This document shows, piece by piece, positions 36,001-46,899 of a stretch of 64,000 nt of DNA (position 1 is the first letter of the stretch; each line of letters starts with the position of its first letter). Location of the stretch: positions 54,907,179 through 54,971,178 of the forward strand of contig NC_066317.1 of assembly GCF_022539315.1 (NCBI RefSeq), in the 5' to 3' direction. The notes beneath the pieces are model-generated. The model had not been told where the DNA came from, searched no databases, and worked only from the letters and a program-made list of their open reading frames with translations. The translations under genes were made by a program, and so were the position numbers. The DNA comes from Serinus canaria (Eukaryota; Chordata; Aves; Passeriformes; Fringillidae).

Positions 36001-39000
36001 GTTTATTTTAAGAAATTCCCCTGTGTTCAAACACTACCTAGGCTTATTTCAGGGTACAAATTCTGTATAAAACTTCAACACAAAGTATTTCTTTACTTTT
36101 CCTTTACCTTTCCTTTTTCATGCCTTCTGAAGCAGTTCCTACAGATTTGTATCTTCAACAAAACGTGCAAAAACAAAACAAAAAGGAAAAAACAGACAGA
36201 CAACCACACTTATCAAATGTTTTAACCACACCCCCTGATTCCCCCTCCTAAAAAGTTACTAAGTTTCCTTTTGAAAGGAATTAATTTTTCTTTTTTAAAA
36301 AAAGTCTCTAATTTGGAAAGTTTTCCATAGTGTAATCCTCTCTAAACATTACACAGCCCCAAAAGCACTGCTGATAAAAACTACACACAGCAGGATATTG
36401 GTATTAAGCAAATAAAGCAAAACAAAACATCAATTAAAATATGATTTCTGATTATACAATATTTTTCTCCAGTAAGGAACAGAAACCAAATTCAGAACAT
36501 CTTTTCAATCTTCTTCTGGACCACCCAACTGAAACACTGAGCATAATTCAAGTTGTTTGGGTTTTCTTAATTACTAGTTATAGCTTTCTATACAGCATTT
36601 ATTCTCCTTTCTATATGAAAAGAAAGATATGAGTTCTCTGTATCTTTATTTAGAAAGACATTCCTAGCATACCCAGGGAAATTCATTAACCAGGACATGC
36701 CAAAATGATGATGACCTTACACTTGAGCAGTACAGATACAGTGATTATCTTCTGTTTGTATCTTTCTTTAGGCATATCAAAACTACTTGCCCTTTTTTAA
36801 ACACTTACCAAATTTACAGGGGACCTGCACTGTTATTGTGCAGAATGAGATTACACCATTGAAGACTTCTCAGCAACAGTCCCATTTAGCAAACTATTTG
36901 AGAAATCATCTCAAGTTCAGAAGCCAAAATAAAACACAACAAAAAAATTTAATCATACAACTGTAATTTAAAAATGCAAGTAAAGTGAACAAAACACATT
37001 AATAGCAGCAGACTTTCTTACAAAAAAATTCCACACACAGCTAATAATGCAAAAAGGAAGCTCTGAACATTGTTACAGGAAACTAGTTTAAGTTCCATTT
37101 TCAACAAAAGTACACAATTACAAAACTGTGCATTTCTAAGGAAACTAAAATTACAGCATCACATTCTTATTCACTATATGAAGATATTAAGTTCCAAATT
37201 TATGTCTCCAATCCATCAAATTATAATGCAAAATTTAATGGATACAGATATTTTTCCTAACTATTTTCTTTTGGAGAAACAGAGAAATCTTTTCAAGAGA
37301 GACATCTCCACCTTTATTGGCATTTTCTCTTTGACTACTTCTCAAACACTGGGATTTGTTTCAATTCTTTGGGAGTTGTTTTTGTTTGTCTTAAAATGTT
37401 AGTATTTAAAACAGTAATGGTGAAGGGCCAAAGAACTACCAGTGCTAATGCATTTTCAGGCCCACACATCACTCACCCACAGTGATGCCTTGCTGTAGGC
37501 ATGAAAGGCAGAGTTGTGAACACTCAAATTCCTGTTCCATGGAATACTCAAAACTGAGTGGTTATGTTAATAGTGCTTTACTTCAGGAAACAGACTTTGA
37601 AGTCTTTTACAGCAACAGGAACAAAACTATGTTTTTTTAATACAAAATGCTTTCTACTTTTGTTTATTCAACAAGCAACAATTCTTATGCACCTTAATCT
37701 GAATTTCTCTAGAATAAGTATGTGAAATAATACAGTTTTCTGCCAGCCCTGTAAGGCTCTCTAGGCCTAAGTCCTACATGACAATTATGGTAATCTGCAG
37801 CCCCGGACAAAAAGACAAATCAGCAATCAAATTGCCAAATATTTGTGACTTTCAGTTAAATGGTAGCTTTTTCCTGTTTCAGAATTCACTCCCTACTACC
37901 AACTCACTCTCTAGAGCCTATCTGGGTATGAGAAGCACTGCTGGCCAGCAGTGCTGGCTCCATCTGACTCCTTTTCACCAGCCCAGTCAAATCCATCCCA
38001 TGGAACACAGCCCTGCAAGCTGTCATTCATACTGCAAGAAAGAATTCAGCTCCTCTCCCCACTTGGCACCTTTGTGGATAAAATCACAATGAAGAGAGAT
38101 TGTAACAGAATGGTTTGGAGACCAGCAATGAACAAAACAAATCACAGAAAAAGCTTTGATTTTCAGCTACTACAGAGAAAATCCAACGCCCTCTTACTCC
38201 TAAATGCTAAATCTTGGGAATTTATTATTATAGCAAACTGTACAATTACATTTCTTTACTAAGAATTTGTGGGTCTGGTAGTATTATTATTTTTACTTCA
38301 ATGCTGAATATACACCAAGCAACATTCTTAGGCCACCCATCTCAAAAACTTGCAAATCCCTGCAGAAATGTCTTCTTGACCAATCAACTTCCTAATTCAA
38401 CTACATTTCTCCCACTTTTGCTGTTTGTTCTTCCCAATATACATGCACACATGATACTGACATTATTTTGCTATTCCACTCATATAAATAGGCTAACAGC
38501 ACATACTAATTTTAAAGCCTTCCCTACAACTCAAATGCATTTCCATTTTCTTTCATTTTACTGAGGAAAAAGACAAAATAGATTTCGCAACCTGATTCAC
38601 AAGAACAGAAAAAAAAGTTCATTTTAGCCAAAATAAAAATGAAATATTTTTAATGTTGCAACAAAATGGAAAAAATACCCATTTTAAGTGAACTTCCCAT
38701 GAGATTAACTTGCAAAGCAAACCACATCACCATTGGTTATGCAAAACTCCATAACAAAGTCAAATATTTTCTTTTCTATTTCCTGCAGTGCCTTTGATAC
38801 ACACACATGAAATGGGATGATGTTGTTGTTCCATGCTGCACATTTACAGCTATTACTCTCTCACAATAGTTTTTTCCCCAGTGATTACAATCTTTAGTTT
38901 ACCATATTTTGTATTTCCCACATTCTCCAGTTCATATCCACAGAAAAAATAATTCCAATATACCTTTTTGGTTGAAATTTAAATCCCTTACTATTATTTT

Positions 39001-39500
39001 CTTTACCAAAATGTACTGGTATGCTATTTAAACAGTTTAGATCAGCAATCAATAGACTACAAAACAATGAACCAAATAAATACTTCACCCCAGTATCTAA
39101 AACTTCAGGAGTATGTGGCACAACTGACCATGCCCAGCAGCTTTGAGCAAAGCATGTAGTTTCATATGCAAGACTTCAAAGGTGATAGTGCACTGCATGT
39201 TGCAAAACAGTTTCACTGTAATATGGCATGCTAGTTGCACAAATTTTACTAACAGGAATCTTTATTATAGATCTGAAAAACAGTTGAACAATTTTCTGAT
39301 TATTTCCTAGTCCAAGACTTACAACATGGTGAAGGATTCTCTTATTTTACACACTCAAAGCCACTGTTATCAGCCAGAACAATGAAGATGACCTGACTGG
39401 CATTTAGACCAATGCTCAAATCTGAACGTGTGTGGCTACCATCAATAACAAACCAAGGAAAAGCAACACTGTGGTTATTATTATTTTTTTATAGCTGAAA
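36001..39500. other. No recognisable gene (AT-rich unique sequence)
   Basis: No repeat family was recognised. A perfect 22-bp palindrome lies at 37934-37955. Open frames of 99-116 codons (35926-36225, 37070-37402, 37778-38092, 38214-38564) are low-complexity or domain-less and overlap one another. Confidence 0.5.
37934..37955. repeat. Perfect 22-bp palindrome
   Basis: The 11-base half agcactgctgg (37934-37944) is followed at once by its reverse complement (37945-37955), with no spacer and a GGCC centre. The half-site contains CTGCTGG. It could bind a dimeric protein or be chance. Confidence 0.9.
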
Positions 39501-39539
39501 TTTAAATTTGGCATCTGCTAAACTTACATACAAAACTAA

Positions 39540-39800
39540 AATTTTGCCATGAGATATCGCCGTACTGTGTGCCAAATGAGCGGTTTTGGCTTCTGCACCT
39601 CTGACATGAACACTCCATTAGAGATCAAGCAGCAAAGTATTCCTCTGCAGATTTGGCAGGCTGTCCACAAAAGCTGTTTTGTCGTTTTTAGAAATTACTC
39701 AGACGTAAAAAATAATGCTTTTTGAGTGGTATTTTTATTGTGTTGTAGGCACATAAATGATGAGGACAGTACTACTGCCATAACAAGTTATGGCATAGGA
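39540..39800. promoter_or_regulatory. Candidate conserved non-coding element (tentative)
   Basis: The block keeps CpG-containing words in an AT-rich setting: 'gatatcgccgtactg' near 39553, 'gagcggtttt' near 39577, 'tgtcgttttt' near 39680 and 'agacgtaaa' near 39701. It ends in a short perfect stem, 39776-39784 with 39787-39795 (tgccataac/gttatggca, loop AA). There is no long open frame. The support is base-use contrast only. Confidence 0.3.
39776..39795. repeat. Perfect 9-bp inverted repeat, 2-base loop
   Basis: Arms 39776-39784 (tgccataac) and 39787-39795 (gttatggca) are exact reverse complements around AA. Confidence 0.9.
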
Positions 39801-40643
39801 GAGTTACACAGAAGTATTTGCTCTACTGAATTTATAGACATGACTAAAATCTAGAAGGGCATTAATCCTCTTGCCTTTTGCAAAGAATGCACAATTCATA
39901 AAGAACACAGAGAATATGACAGAATCAATTAATCATTGACTAGATTTAACATTTAGGCAGAAGTAGTAAGGACCAGATAGGAATTGTCCCCAGTCTCAGA
40001 AATGATCACTGCTTTCATGCAGTATACATATGTGTCAGAGTCACTTTTTTAGTTTATCTAAATACCTTTATTTAGTTCTGCAAAGCTTCTCAAATTCTCT
40101 TCTCCCTCTTTTAGATGTGTTTACATTCTTTTTCTCTCTAATAAGCCTGCCATAACTTTGCATTCAGAGAAGCAGCTATTATAAATCCACCTTCATTATA
40201 TTAGCTGTTATCCTATCTTCAGTGCAACTCTTCCCAGTGGGTCTTATCAAACTCCATATGCAACCTTTGCAGCTTCAGGGTCAACCATCTAAATCCCTGC
40301 CAGCCATCTACCACTCCTAAAAAAAGCCATAAAAGTGGGAAAAAGAAGAGCTTATGTTTATTCTATCTTCCCCATGTTAAAATACCAAAAGCACTGAACA
40401 ATTGCCACCAAATCTCATCTTGTACATGCTGCCTTAAAAAGTACAAGCAGCCCTTCCCCACAACTGCATGGATTACACACACACAGCAAACATAAAAATA
40501 CCATTGAACTGTCTAGGCAGAAGGAGAAATGAAAAGAGGCAAAGGTTTTTCTCTCTTGTCCATGTTACCCTGAAAATCCTCAAGGAGTGCCTAGCTGAAA
40601 GGATTACCCCCCCAGTTCAGCCCCTTATTTCTTCCCCCTAAAG

Positions 40644-41239
40644 ACGAAGGGCCCTGGAAAGAAGCCTTCAGAGTATGGTCCTTTAAACACCCTTGAGCCA
40701 GGGAGGGCCTGCACCTGGGCTTGGCTGTAAAGATGAAAAGAGCCCTGCAAGTCCCAGCTTTATTCTCCATGGGGTGGGTCTGAACAGCCATTAGCAGAGC
40801 AGGCCTCTCAAGTGTCTGGGGGAGAGAATAAACCCCGCTCAGCATTCACAAGCAGCCTTTCCCAAGCAAAACCACCAGCCCTGGCTCCAAGTACCCTTAC
40901 AACAGCTACAAGGACTGGGACAACAGCCTGGGTTGTTCATCACCGCAGCTCTGGCTTCAGTTCTTCTCCAAGACCAAGTACTGCATTTTGTTTATTGGCA
41001 CTTTCTCTACCATAATGAGAGTCCCTTTAATTGGTACTTAGATGATGTATGTGACCTTCCCACCAGGCCCCAGAGTCCCAAACAGCTCAGCGTGGTTTCA
41101 GGTGAATTTTACTGCTCTGCACGTAGGAAGTGTAGCCAAAGTCTTCCTGCATGCACTGCTCATCTCAATCACTCACCAGCACAGCAAATCTACAAGCTCT
41201 ACCAGGACTGAGAGGAGAGCAAGCTCTGCATAGTACAGG
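40644..41239 (+). other. GC-richer exon-like block (candidate unannotated exon, unproven)
   Basis: This roughly 600-base block is markedly richer in G and C than the several kilobases on either side. On the + strand it is preceded by a strong acceptor-like stretch, a pyrimidine tract ending 'cttccccctaaag' at 40643. It is followed by a donor-like 'gtacagg|gtaagc' at 41240. The + strand has two overlapping open frames (40812-41015 and 40933-41211, 67 and 92 codons) but no frame is open throughout, so a coding exon of this full length is excluded. A long non-coding RNA exon, a UTR exon or a decayed retrocopy would fit. The - strand offers a competing pair: acceptor 'gctctcctctcag' ending at 41207 and donor gtgagt just beyond 41177, enclosing about 31 bases, plus an 84-codon open frame at 40591-40845. 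No protein similarity was recognised for any of these frames. Confidence 0.3.
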
Positions 41240-42550
41240 GTAAGCCTTTCTTATCTATCCTAATCATATCCCAAGGCTCCTTCATCCAACATGGCAATTA
41301 AGAAATGGATACTGCAAAATTATTTTTCAATTAAAAACATCGAAGAAAGGACTGAAACTGCAATACACTGTTTTAACTCCACCTGCTTAAATATTTGAGA
41401 CAAAAGAAAATGCAAGTCACTATCTGAATATTAAATTTCAACTTAATAAATATATTTAGAGAAGTTTGAAAAACATTAAGATCCCACTGGCAAGTAGAAA
41501 CCTCACTGCAGCTGTAATATTTCACCAAGTGTTAGATGGTTCACATCAGTTGAATGGAAAAAAAGGAACATTTACTATATCAGCAGATTCCACCTGCATT
41601 TTCTAACTCAGTTATTGACATGTGAGGAAGGTATGATCATCAAGAAAAACAAAAAGAACACAAAATTTGTGGATCATCAATAATTGATTTTAACTGTTCT
41701 GGGCTTTTTATTATTATTCTCTTAACAAGCTTTAAAATTGTGTATTCCCTGAGCAAAGACCAAATAATAAACAACCCCCAAAAGAATCACTAAATCTATA
41801 TGTAATTTCAATTTTTACTACAGCTTGTTTGTAAAAGCACATTAGTTGAAAATCATCTGCTCTTTAACAAAGAATATCTAGCTTTAGATCTAGGATGCAA
41901 AAAAAGCCCTATTCAAATGTGCTTTCTAGGGTGACATTATTGCAGAAAGCGTTTGAAGATCAATGTTACACAAAAAGCATTATGAAGGACCCAGAAGCAA
42001 ATTAAAATTTTTAGATAGCCTTGACTTTGATACAATGGAACATATGGAAGTAGATCTATGCTGGTAAAGTGACTATGTAATTTTGTAGTAATGTTCTTTC
42101 CCTTGCCAATTTCCTATTCTTTTTGAAGAACTCAGTAGCTACTACAACCAGAACGAGATATGATGTCTGTTTCAAACTTTCTTTTCTGTTTTTTCCTAAA
42201 GAAGCTTGTATATCCTTATCAGAAACATATAGACAAATCTGCCAAACCAACAACTTTATTTTTTTTAACTACAGTAAAATTTTTGTTGATAAAATCTACA
42301 TACATTAGTTATTTTTTAAGAAAAACTATGCTTTGTATAAAAATTTACACTTTGGGAAATATTTTAACATGGAAAAATATTATGCTATTTGAATGCTGTG
42401 TGAGTAACTTTAAAGAAGCTTTAAAACAAATTCAATGCATTTAAAATGCTATATAAATCAACATTCAGGATAAAGGGTCAACAGGGGTTAAACTGTCTGT
42501 CCTTCTTGATTGCCTTCATAAATGTCTTTTCTGGCTGTATTATAGAAGCA
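41240..42550. other. No recognisable gene (AT-rich unique sequence)
   Basis: No repeat family, RNA gene or coding signal was recognised. The open frames at 42056-42444 are short and AT-driven. Confidence 0.5.
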
Positions 42551-42559
42551 ACCACAGCA

Positions 42560-42920
42560 TAACTTGGATATTAAAACCTCCACGGAAACCAACAATAAAA
42601 GCCGCTAAGAATTTCACAAGGGTTTTTTTTTTCCTCTTAGGTGTTAATTAAATGATCATTTAACACTGAAATGTAAACACAACATTTTCATCTGCTGACA
42701 GCAGAGCCCATTATAAATCCAGGGTAATAAACGTCCTGGTGCTAATACTCTGAAGCAGGTTCCCACAACACACCAAGATGCCTTGTCGTGTCTAAGGTTA
42801 AGCATCTAGACACAAAACAAAGATTGTGCCTACTCGACTTCCAGTTCAATTTTCCCATCGCCCAGTGACCTAGGTAACACTTTGAGCAATAAAGAATAAA
42901 TTTAATTTCTCCAGCATTTT
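42560..42920. promoter_or_regulatory. Candidate conserved non-coding element with homeodomain-type sites (tentative)
   Basis: The block contains a perfect 16-bp palindrome, ttaaatgatcatttaa, at 42648-42663, directly preceded by 'gttaatta'. These are TAAT/ATTA-core words of the kind bound by homeodomain proteins. It also keeps CpG words unusual for the neighbourhood: 'tccacggaaacc' near 42580, 'agccgctaa' near 42600, 'aaacgtcctgg' near 42730, 'cttgtcgtgtc' near 42783, 'actcgact' near 42833 and 'catcgccc' near 42857. No long open frame is present. Enhancer function is an inference from composition and motifs. Confidence 0.38.
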
Positions 42921-43940
42921 GTGAGGATTAGGAACAATTGTTGGCCTGCAATGACTTTTTATCCTTGGATTCTTTCTCTTCCAGAGCATTCCCCCAGTTT
43001 TAAAAGAAAATTCTGATGGTTTAAGACACAGAACAAACAGAACTTTAAATTAGGCTTTTTTCAATCAATTGGAACTCTTGGAGGGGAAGCAATCAACTTT
43101 TCTTTGGACTTTTCTCAGCTATTCAGTTACTTTAGGCTTTAATCTTCCACTTGTAGAAGAAACCTACCATCACAGGGACAAGCCTCTATACTTTCAGATT
43201 TTCCCTTGGCTTGATTTATTCCTCTTTTCTGTTCTTTTTTTTTTTTAATCAAGATGACATGGCTGCACTTAAATGTCCATTCTGTGCAAGCCAAGACTTA
43301 CAGATGTCCTCTTTATAACATTTCACACCATGTTTCTGCACCACATAATAATGGCAATTCCTCTGACATGCTTTTTTACTTTTCATGACTTCTTTCACTG
43401 AGTTTCAGTTTTCTACTTAACTCCTGACTAAACGGTTTCCTGTATCAAAATTTACCAAAGCTTTCGAGGTCAACCCTCCAGGAACAACCCAGGGACTGAT
43501 TCAGACTGGACATGAATATGGTTACAGGTGATCCAAAAACCAGCCACTTTCATTTTTGTATTCAAACACATTTGTCAGCTTTAACTGCTATGAGTCCAAC
43601 AAAAACACAGAAGATAATTATTTATGCTTGTTGTCAAAGTACCAAAACCACAATAGCTAAAGTAAACCTCTCAATTACTCTGAATACCACCACACTATTT
43701 AAATAGAGCTATGCTTGAGTAACTAATGATTCATGTTTTCACATTAGACATATTTAATTGCCAGTAGCTAATAGCATAAAAATATTTAAATAACACAGAT
43801 ATTTATGTTGGTTGAGAAGAATTGCTGTAAGCCACATTTTTGTTATGTGTTTATCATAAATTTCCAATTAAGGTTAAAAGCAACTGAACAGTTTTAGAGT
43901 GTTTGTTCTAATTAAAAATAACCCCATAAATTATAAGCAT
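42921..43940. other. No recognisable gene (AT-rich unique sequence)
   Basis: No repeat family or coding signal was recognised. A 12-base T run lies near 43238. Confidence 0.5.
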
Positions 43941-43942
43941 CA

Positions 43943-44030
43943 CAGAATCAGAGTATTCTGTAATTCTGTGATGGGAGGGACCCACGAGGATCAAAGTCCA
44001 ACTCGTGGATATCCCTATAGATGCCTTTTG
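43943..44030 (-). mobile_element. Short CR1 LINE 3'-tail fragment, minus strand
   Basis: On the + strand 'catcacagaatcagagtat' is followed by 'gatgggagggacccacgag' and 'gatcaaagtccaactcgtgg'. This is the reverse complement of a CR1 3' terminus, with the ATTCTGTGATT-type tail facing left. Only about 85 bases are recognisable. Confidence 0.8.
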
Positions 44031-45370
44031 CTGAAATTAGTCAACTATATCACTTATTATTGCAGCTTACATAAAGAGTTAGTGATCTGCCCAGATCAAA
44101 ATCAGTTCATAGCCCCAGCAGTCCATCCAGCTTTTCATTTTATCCCATAGCAAAAGAAATATCACTTGAAAAAAACTAACAAAATTATGCTTTTATGATT
44201 AAAGAAATAAAGGAAAATTTACCCACAATTCAAAGATGGCTTCCAATTATTTCAAAAGTAAAAATATAAATATACATATAGAGAGCATAATTTCACAATA
44301 AAATAGTTTTTTTCCAAATTTAAAAATCTCATACTATTACTTCCAGTAACAACAATTCACTTGATTTCTGTATATTTGGTACACCATTTTTTTTCCTGCA
44401 CAGCACCATAGCAGGTGACATGCAAATCCAAAAGAAAGCATAGCTCAGGAAAGGCCAACAGATTAAGAGATTCTATAACAAAGGGCAGGAAGAGTAACAT
44501 AGTGAGGTTTGAAGTCCAATAATTGCACAGTGATAATTCATTTTACCTTTATTTTTCTAACTACATTTCAAAAGTTCATTCTGGTTCTATCAACATTTCC
44601 ACTCAGCTGAGTCTAAGGCTGAATGCTTGCTGTTGCTAGGATATAGCTACTGCAAGTTGTACACCAAATGCATATAAGCAATACTTGTTTCTTTGCTAAA
44701 AAATCAATCAACCTGATGAATTGTAAGCATTTTTGCAACACTTCCAAAAATCTCTAAAATGCCATCTTGCCATATCAGTAATGCTTATGTCTGAAGCAAA
44801 GCTAGTGGTGTATTTTTTTTATTATTATTCAGTACCTTGAGATGACAGAATTTTCAATTTTGAAACATTATAGCAGAGAATGAAAGCTTAAAGTAGAAGC
44901 AAGTGATTGTATGACCAAAAAAAAAAGGTGAACATGCAAGTCAAACTGCAATAAAGCATTTGAGCTCCCAGTTCTTTTTTGTCTTTACATTAAAAATGAG
45001 CAGGTAACAGAAGTAACAGTGTTCATAATGTCTCACAAAACTTTCTCTTCTAGTTCTTCCATGCCAAAAAGAAATGCTAGAAATTAGGTATTACAAATCT
45101 AGCACAGAGGTAACATGTTCTCAGTTACTTTGGTTTATGCTCACAGGCAATGAACCTTAAAAAGCATATGTTTAATACATAATAATTCTTTTACTTTTTA
45201 GATAGGCCTGCCTGCCAACCGAATGGGATTATACAAAAATAAACTCCCAGAAATGTAACTGGCAGTGGCCATGCAGCATAAGGGACCCCATTCACCCTGA
45301 AAACATTCCAGACTGGGGCAGTAAGACCTCCTGTTAGCAAAACTGCAGTGATGTAGTAAACCAGCAAGAG
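44031..45370. other. No recognisable gene (AT-rich unique sequence)
   Basis: No repeat family, RNA gene or coding signal was recognised. Confidence 0.5.
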
Positions 45371-45411
45371 ATTACTAATCTCTTTTGCACACTGCAAAAG
45401 AGATTAGTAAT
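45371..45411. repeat. Perfect 19-bp inverted repeat with 3-base loop
   Basis: The left arm 45371-45389 (attactaatctcttttgca) is exactly complementary to the right arm 45393-45411, with CAC as the loop. Beyond the arms one G-T wobble could form and then pairing stops. The stem is longer than chance would normally give in 64 kb and carries no mismatch, so it is recent or maintained. It is shorter than typical microRNA precursors, and the 3-base loop is too tight for Dicer-type processing. A template-switch origin is the simplest reading. Confidence 0.95.
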
Positions 45412-46430
45412 TACCCATATATTAAAAATTTCTTTTTAATTAGTGGCTTACAATACCATAAAGCTAGAACTGTATAATCATTTATATCTATCTTAATATG
45501 CTGCATGTCTTCCCTAAATAATAATTTTGAAAGATAGTTACATTCTGAGAATTACAGACACAGTTCAAGAGTGGTGCTAATAAAATAAGGCTAGTATTTA
45601 AAAACTAACTAGCAGTAAAATAGCTATATTCTTGTCAATTGAAGTTAATTGGCTGAATAAAACAATTCAAACATTCTTTTACTTTAACTAAGCAACTGTG
45701 GTAAAAAAAAAATACAAGTCAAAACACAAGCCAGACTGATACAATGTAGGGAAGACTTATTTGCTTCCATTTAGCCCTAAAACAAGACAATTCTATCACA
45801 TGAAAAAAGAAAATAAAATTAAGTTGCCTTGTGTGCATGCTGCTAAAACACACCATAATAAATCATAAAAACTCAAACAAGTGAGTAAAACACACACTAC
45901 CCTGGGGAGGACAGAGCAACAAGGTAGCTTCATAATTCATGTATGAATTAATGTTTCTTAAATTTTTTGTCCTTCCAGCCCACCTCTGCCATAAAGTGGA
46001 GCACACTGTAACGTTACTGCAGCGCAGTGGAAACCAACCCGCTGCCCTCACCTGACAGCAGAGCCACTAGAAATCTACTCTCAAAAGGAGAAAATTCTTC
46101 AATATTGCCTTTTGAAAAGGGGAAACTAATTTTTTGCTTCTCATTGGATTTAACACCCAGAGCAGTTGTTTGCAGTTGGAATATTTCAGAGGCTTTGAGA
46201 TAATAAGCATTTTTCTAATGAGTGATTCCTTTATTGAGTTGTTCAAATGGTTTCAGACTAAAGTGACTTTTGTACAAAATCATGACCACAGTCTCACCAT
46301 GATTACTGTTAAAAGAAATACGAAAAAAATCATAAATTACACCTTAACAATAAGGAGTCCAGCACTTAAAAATATTTTAAACTCCTTGTTCTAGTGCCTT
46401 ACATGCACCATCTTATTACCTTTTTCCCTT
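45412..46430. other. No recognisable gene (AT-rich unique sequence)
   Basis: No repeat family or coding signal was recognised. The composition changes sharply near 46440, where the CpG-rich segment begins. Confidence 0.5.
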
Positions 46431-46479
46431 CCTAGCTGATGTGGTGTGTTTTGCGGTTTGTTTCGGTTTTTCCTCTCTC

Positions 46480-46680
46480 GGCAGAGGTAAAAGCAGCGCA
46501 AGGCTCAGTAAGTGATGCGAGCGGCACCTCCAGCCGCAGCCCGAGCGCCGCGGGAGGAGCCGCCCGGGCCGGGGCTGCGGGCCGGGATGAGTAATGATGG
46601 TGCGGCAGGACAACCGTAACCCTGGCAACTGCAACCTGCGATTCCTGCCTAACCATTGTGCGATTTATTGTGGCAAGGGC
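46480..46680. promoter_or_regulatory. Small CpG island, likely promoter
   Basis: Roughly sixteen CpG dinucleotides fall between about 46480 and 46620, including the clusters 'gagcgccgcgggagg' and 'gccgcccgggccggggc' near 46551-46575, while the surrounding kilobases have almost none. In vertebrates such islands mark germline-unmethylated promoters, so a transcription start here is the best explanation. No TATA box is evident. Direction is undecided. On the + strand donor-like words follow (ctca|gtaagt at 46508, gccaaga|gtaaaa near 46694); on the - strand a donor-like aaaaag|gtaata is near 46424. Open frames occur on both strands (46658-46870 on +, 46432-46740 on -) but none is recognised. At about 200 bases the island is short for a housekeeping promoter, which would suit an alternative promoter, a non-coding RNA or a tissue-restricted gene. 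Confidence 0.65.
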
Positions 46681-46698
46681 CAAAGAGGCCAAGAGTAA
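46594..46698 (+). other. Small open frame of 34 codons downstream of the CpG island core (unproven)
   Basis: An ATG at 46594 (a second ATG follows at once) opens a frame to TAA at 46696-46698. The start overlaps the CpG island and the frame reads through the X-box. The composition is not simple (MMVRQDNRNPGNCN...), but no family is recognised. It could be an upstream small frame, the start of a spliced coding sequence, or chance. Confidence 0.2.
46616..46629. promoter_or_regulatory. RFX X-box motif (perfect half-sites)
   Basis: The bases gtaacc-ct-ggcaac fit the RFX transcription-factor consensus GTNRCC-N(0-3)-RGYAAC at every fixed position, with a 2-base spacer. RFX proteins bind such imperfect palindromes as dimers. 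In promoters of vertebrate ciliary genes and several others they usually lie close to the transcription start. Its position inside the only CpG-dense segment of the window strengthens the case that it is real. Confidence 0.7.
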
Positions 46699-46805
46699 AA
46701 TGAAGCAGAGAACTATGGTGTCTGACACATCTAGTACCACACACTTTAATCATAGCTGGCAGAAATTAATTCAGGAGGAATTTTTGCAAGGGCCCCCGGT
46801 ACGGC

Positions 46806-46837
46806 GTGTTTTGTTGTTGCTGCTGCCGCTGTTGTTC
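46806..46837. repeat. Short impure trinucleotide repeat (TTG/CTG)
   Basis: About ten TTG, CTG and CCG triplets run from 46806 to about 46837 (ttgttgttgctgctgccg...). Read on +, this gives the leucine run seen in the 46658-46870 frame; read on -, CAA/CAG triplets. It is interrupted and short, so expansion is unlikely. Confidence 0.8.
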
Positions 46838-46899
46838 TGGCCTAAGATAATTTTTAAAAGTTCTTTTTGATGGTCAGTACTTTTTCCTCTGTAATTATT

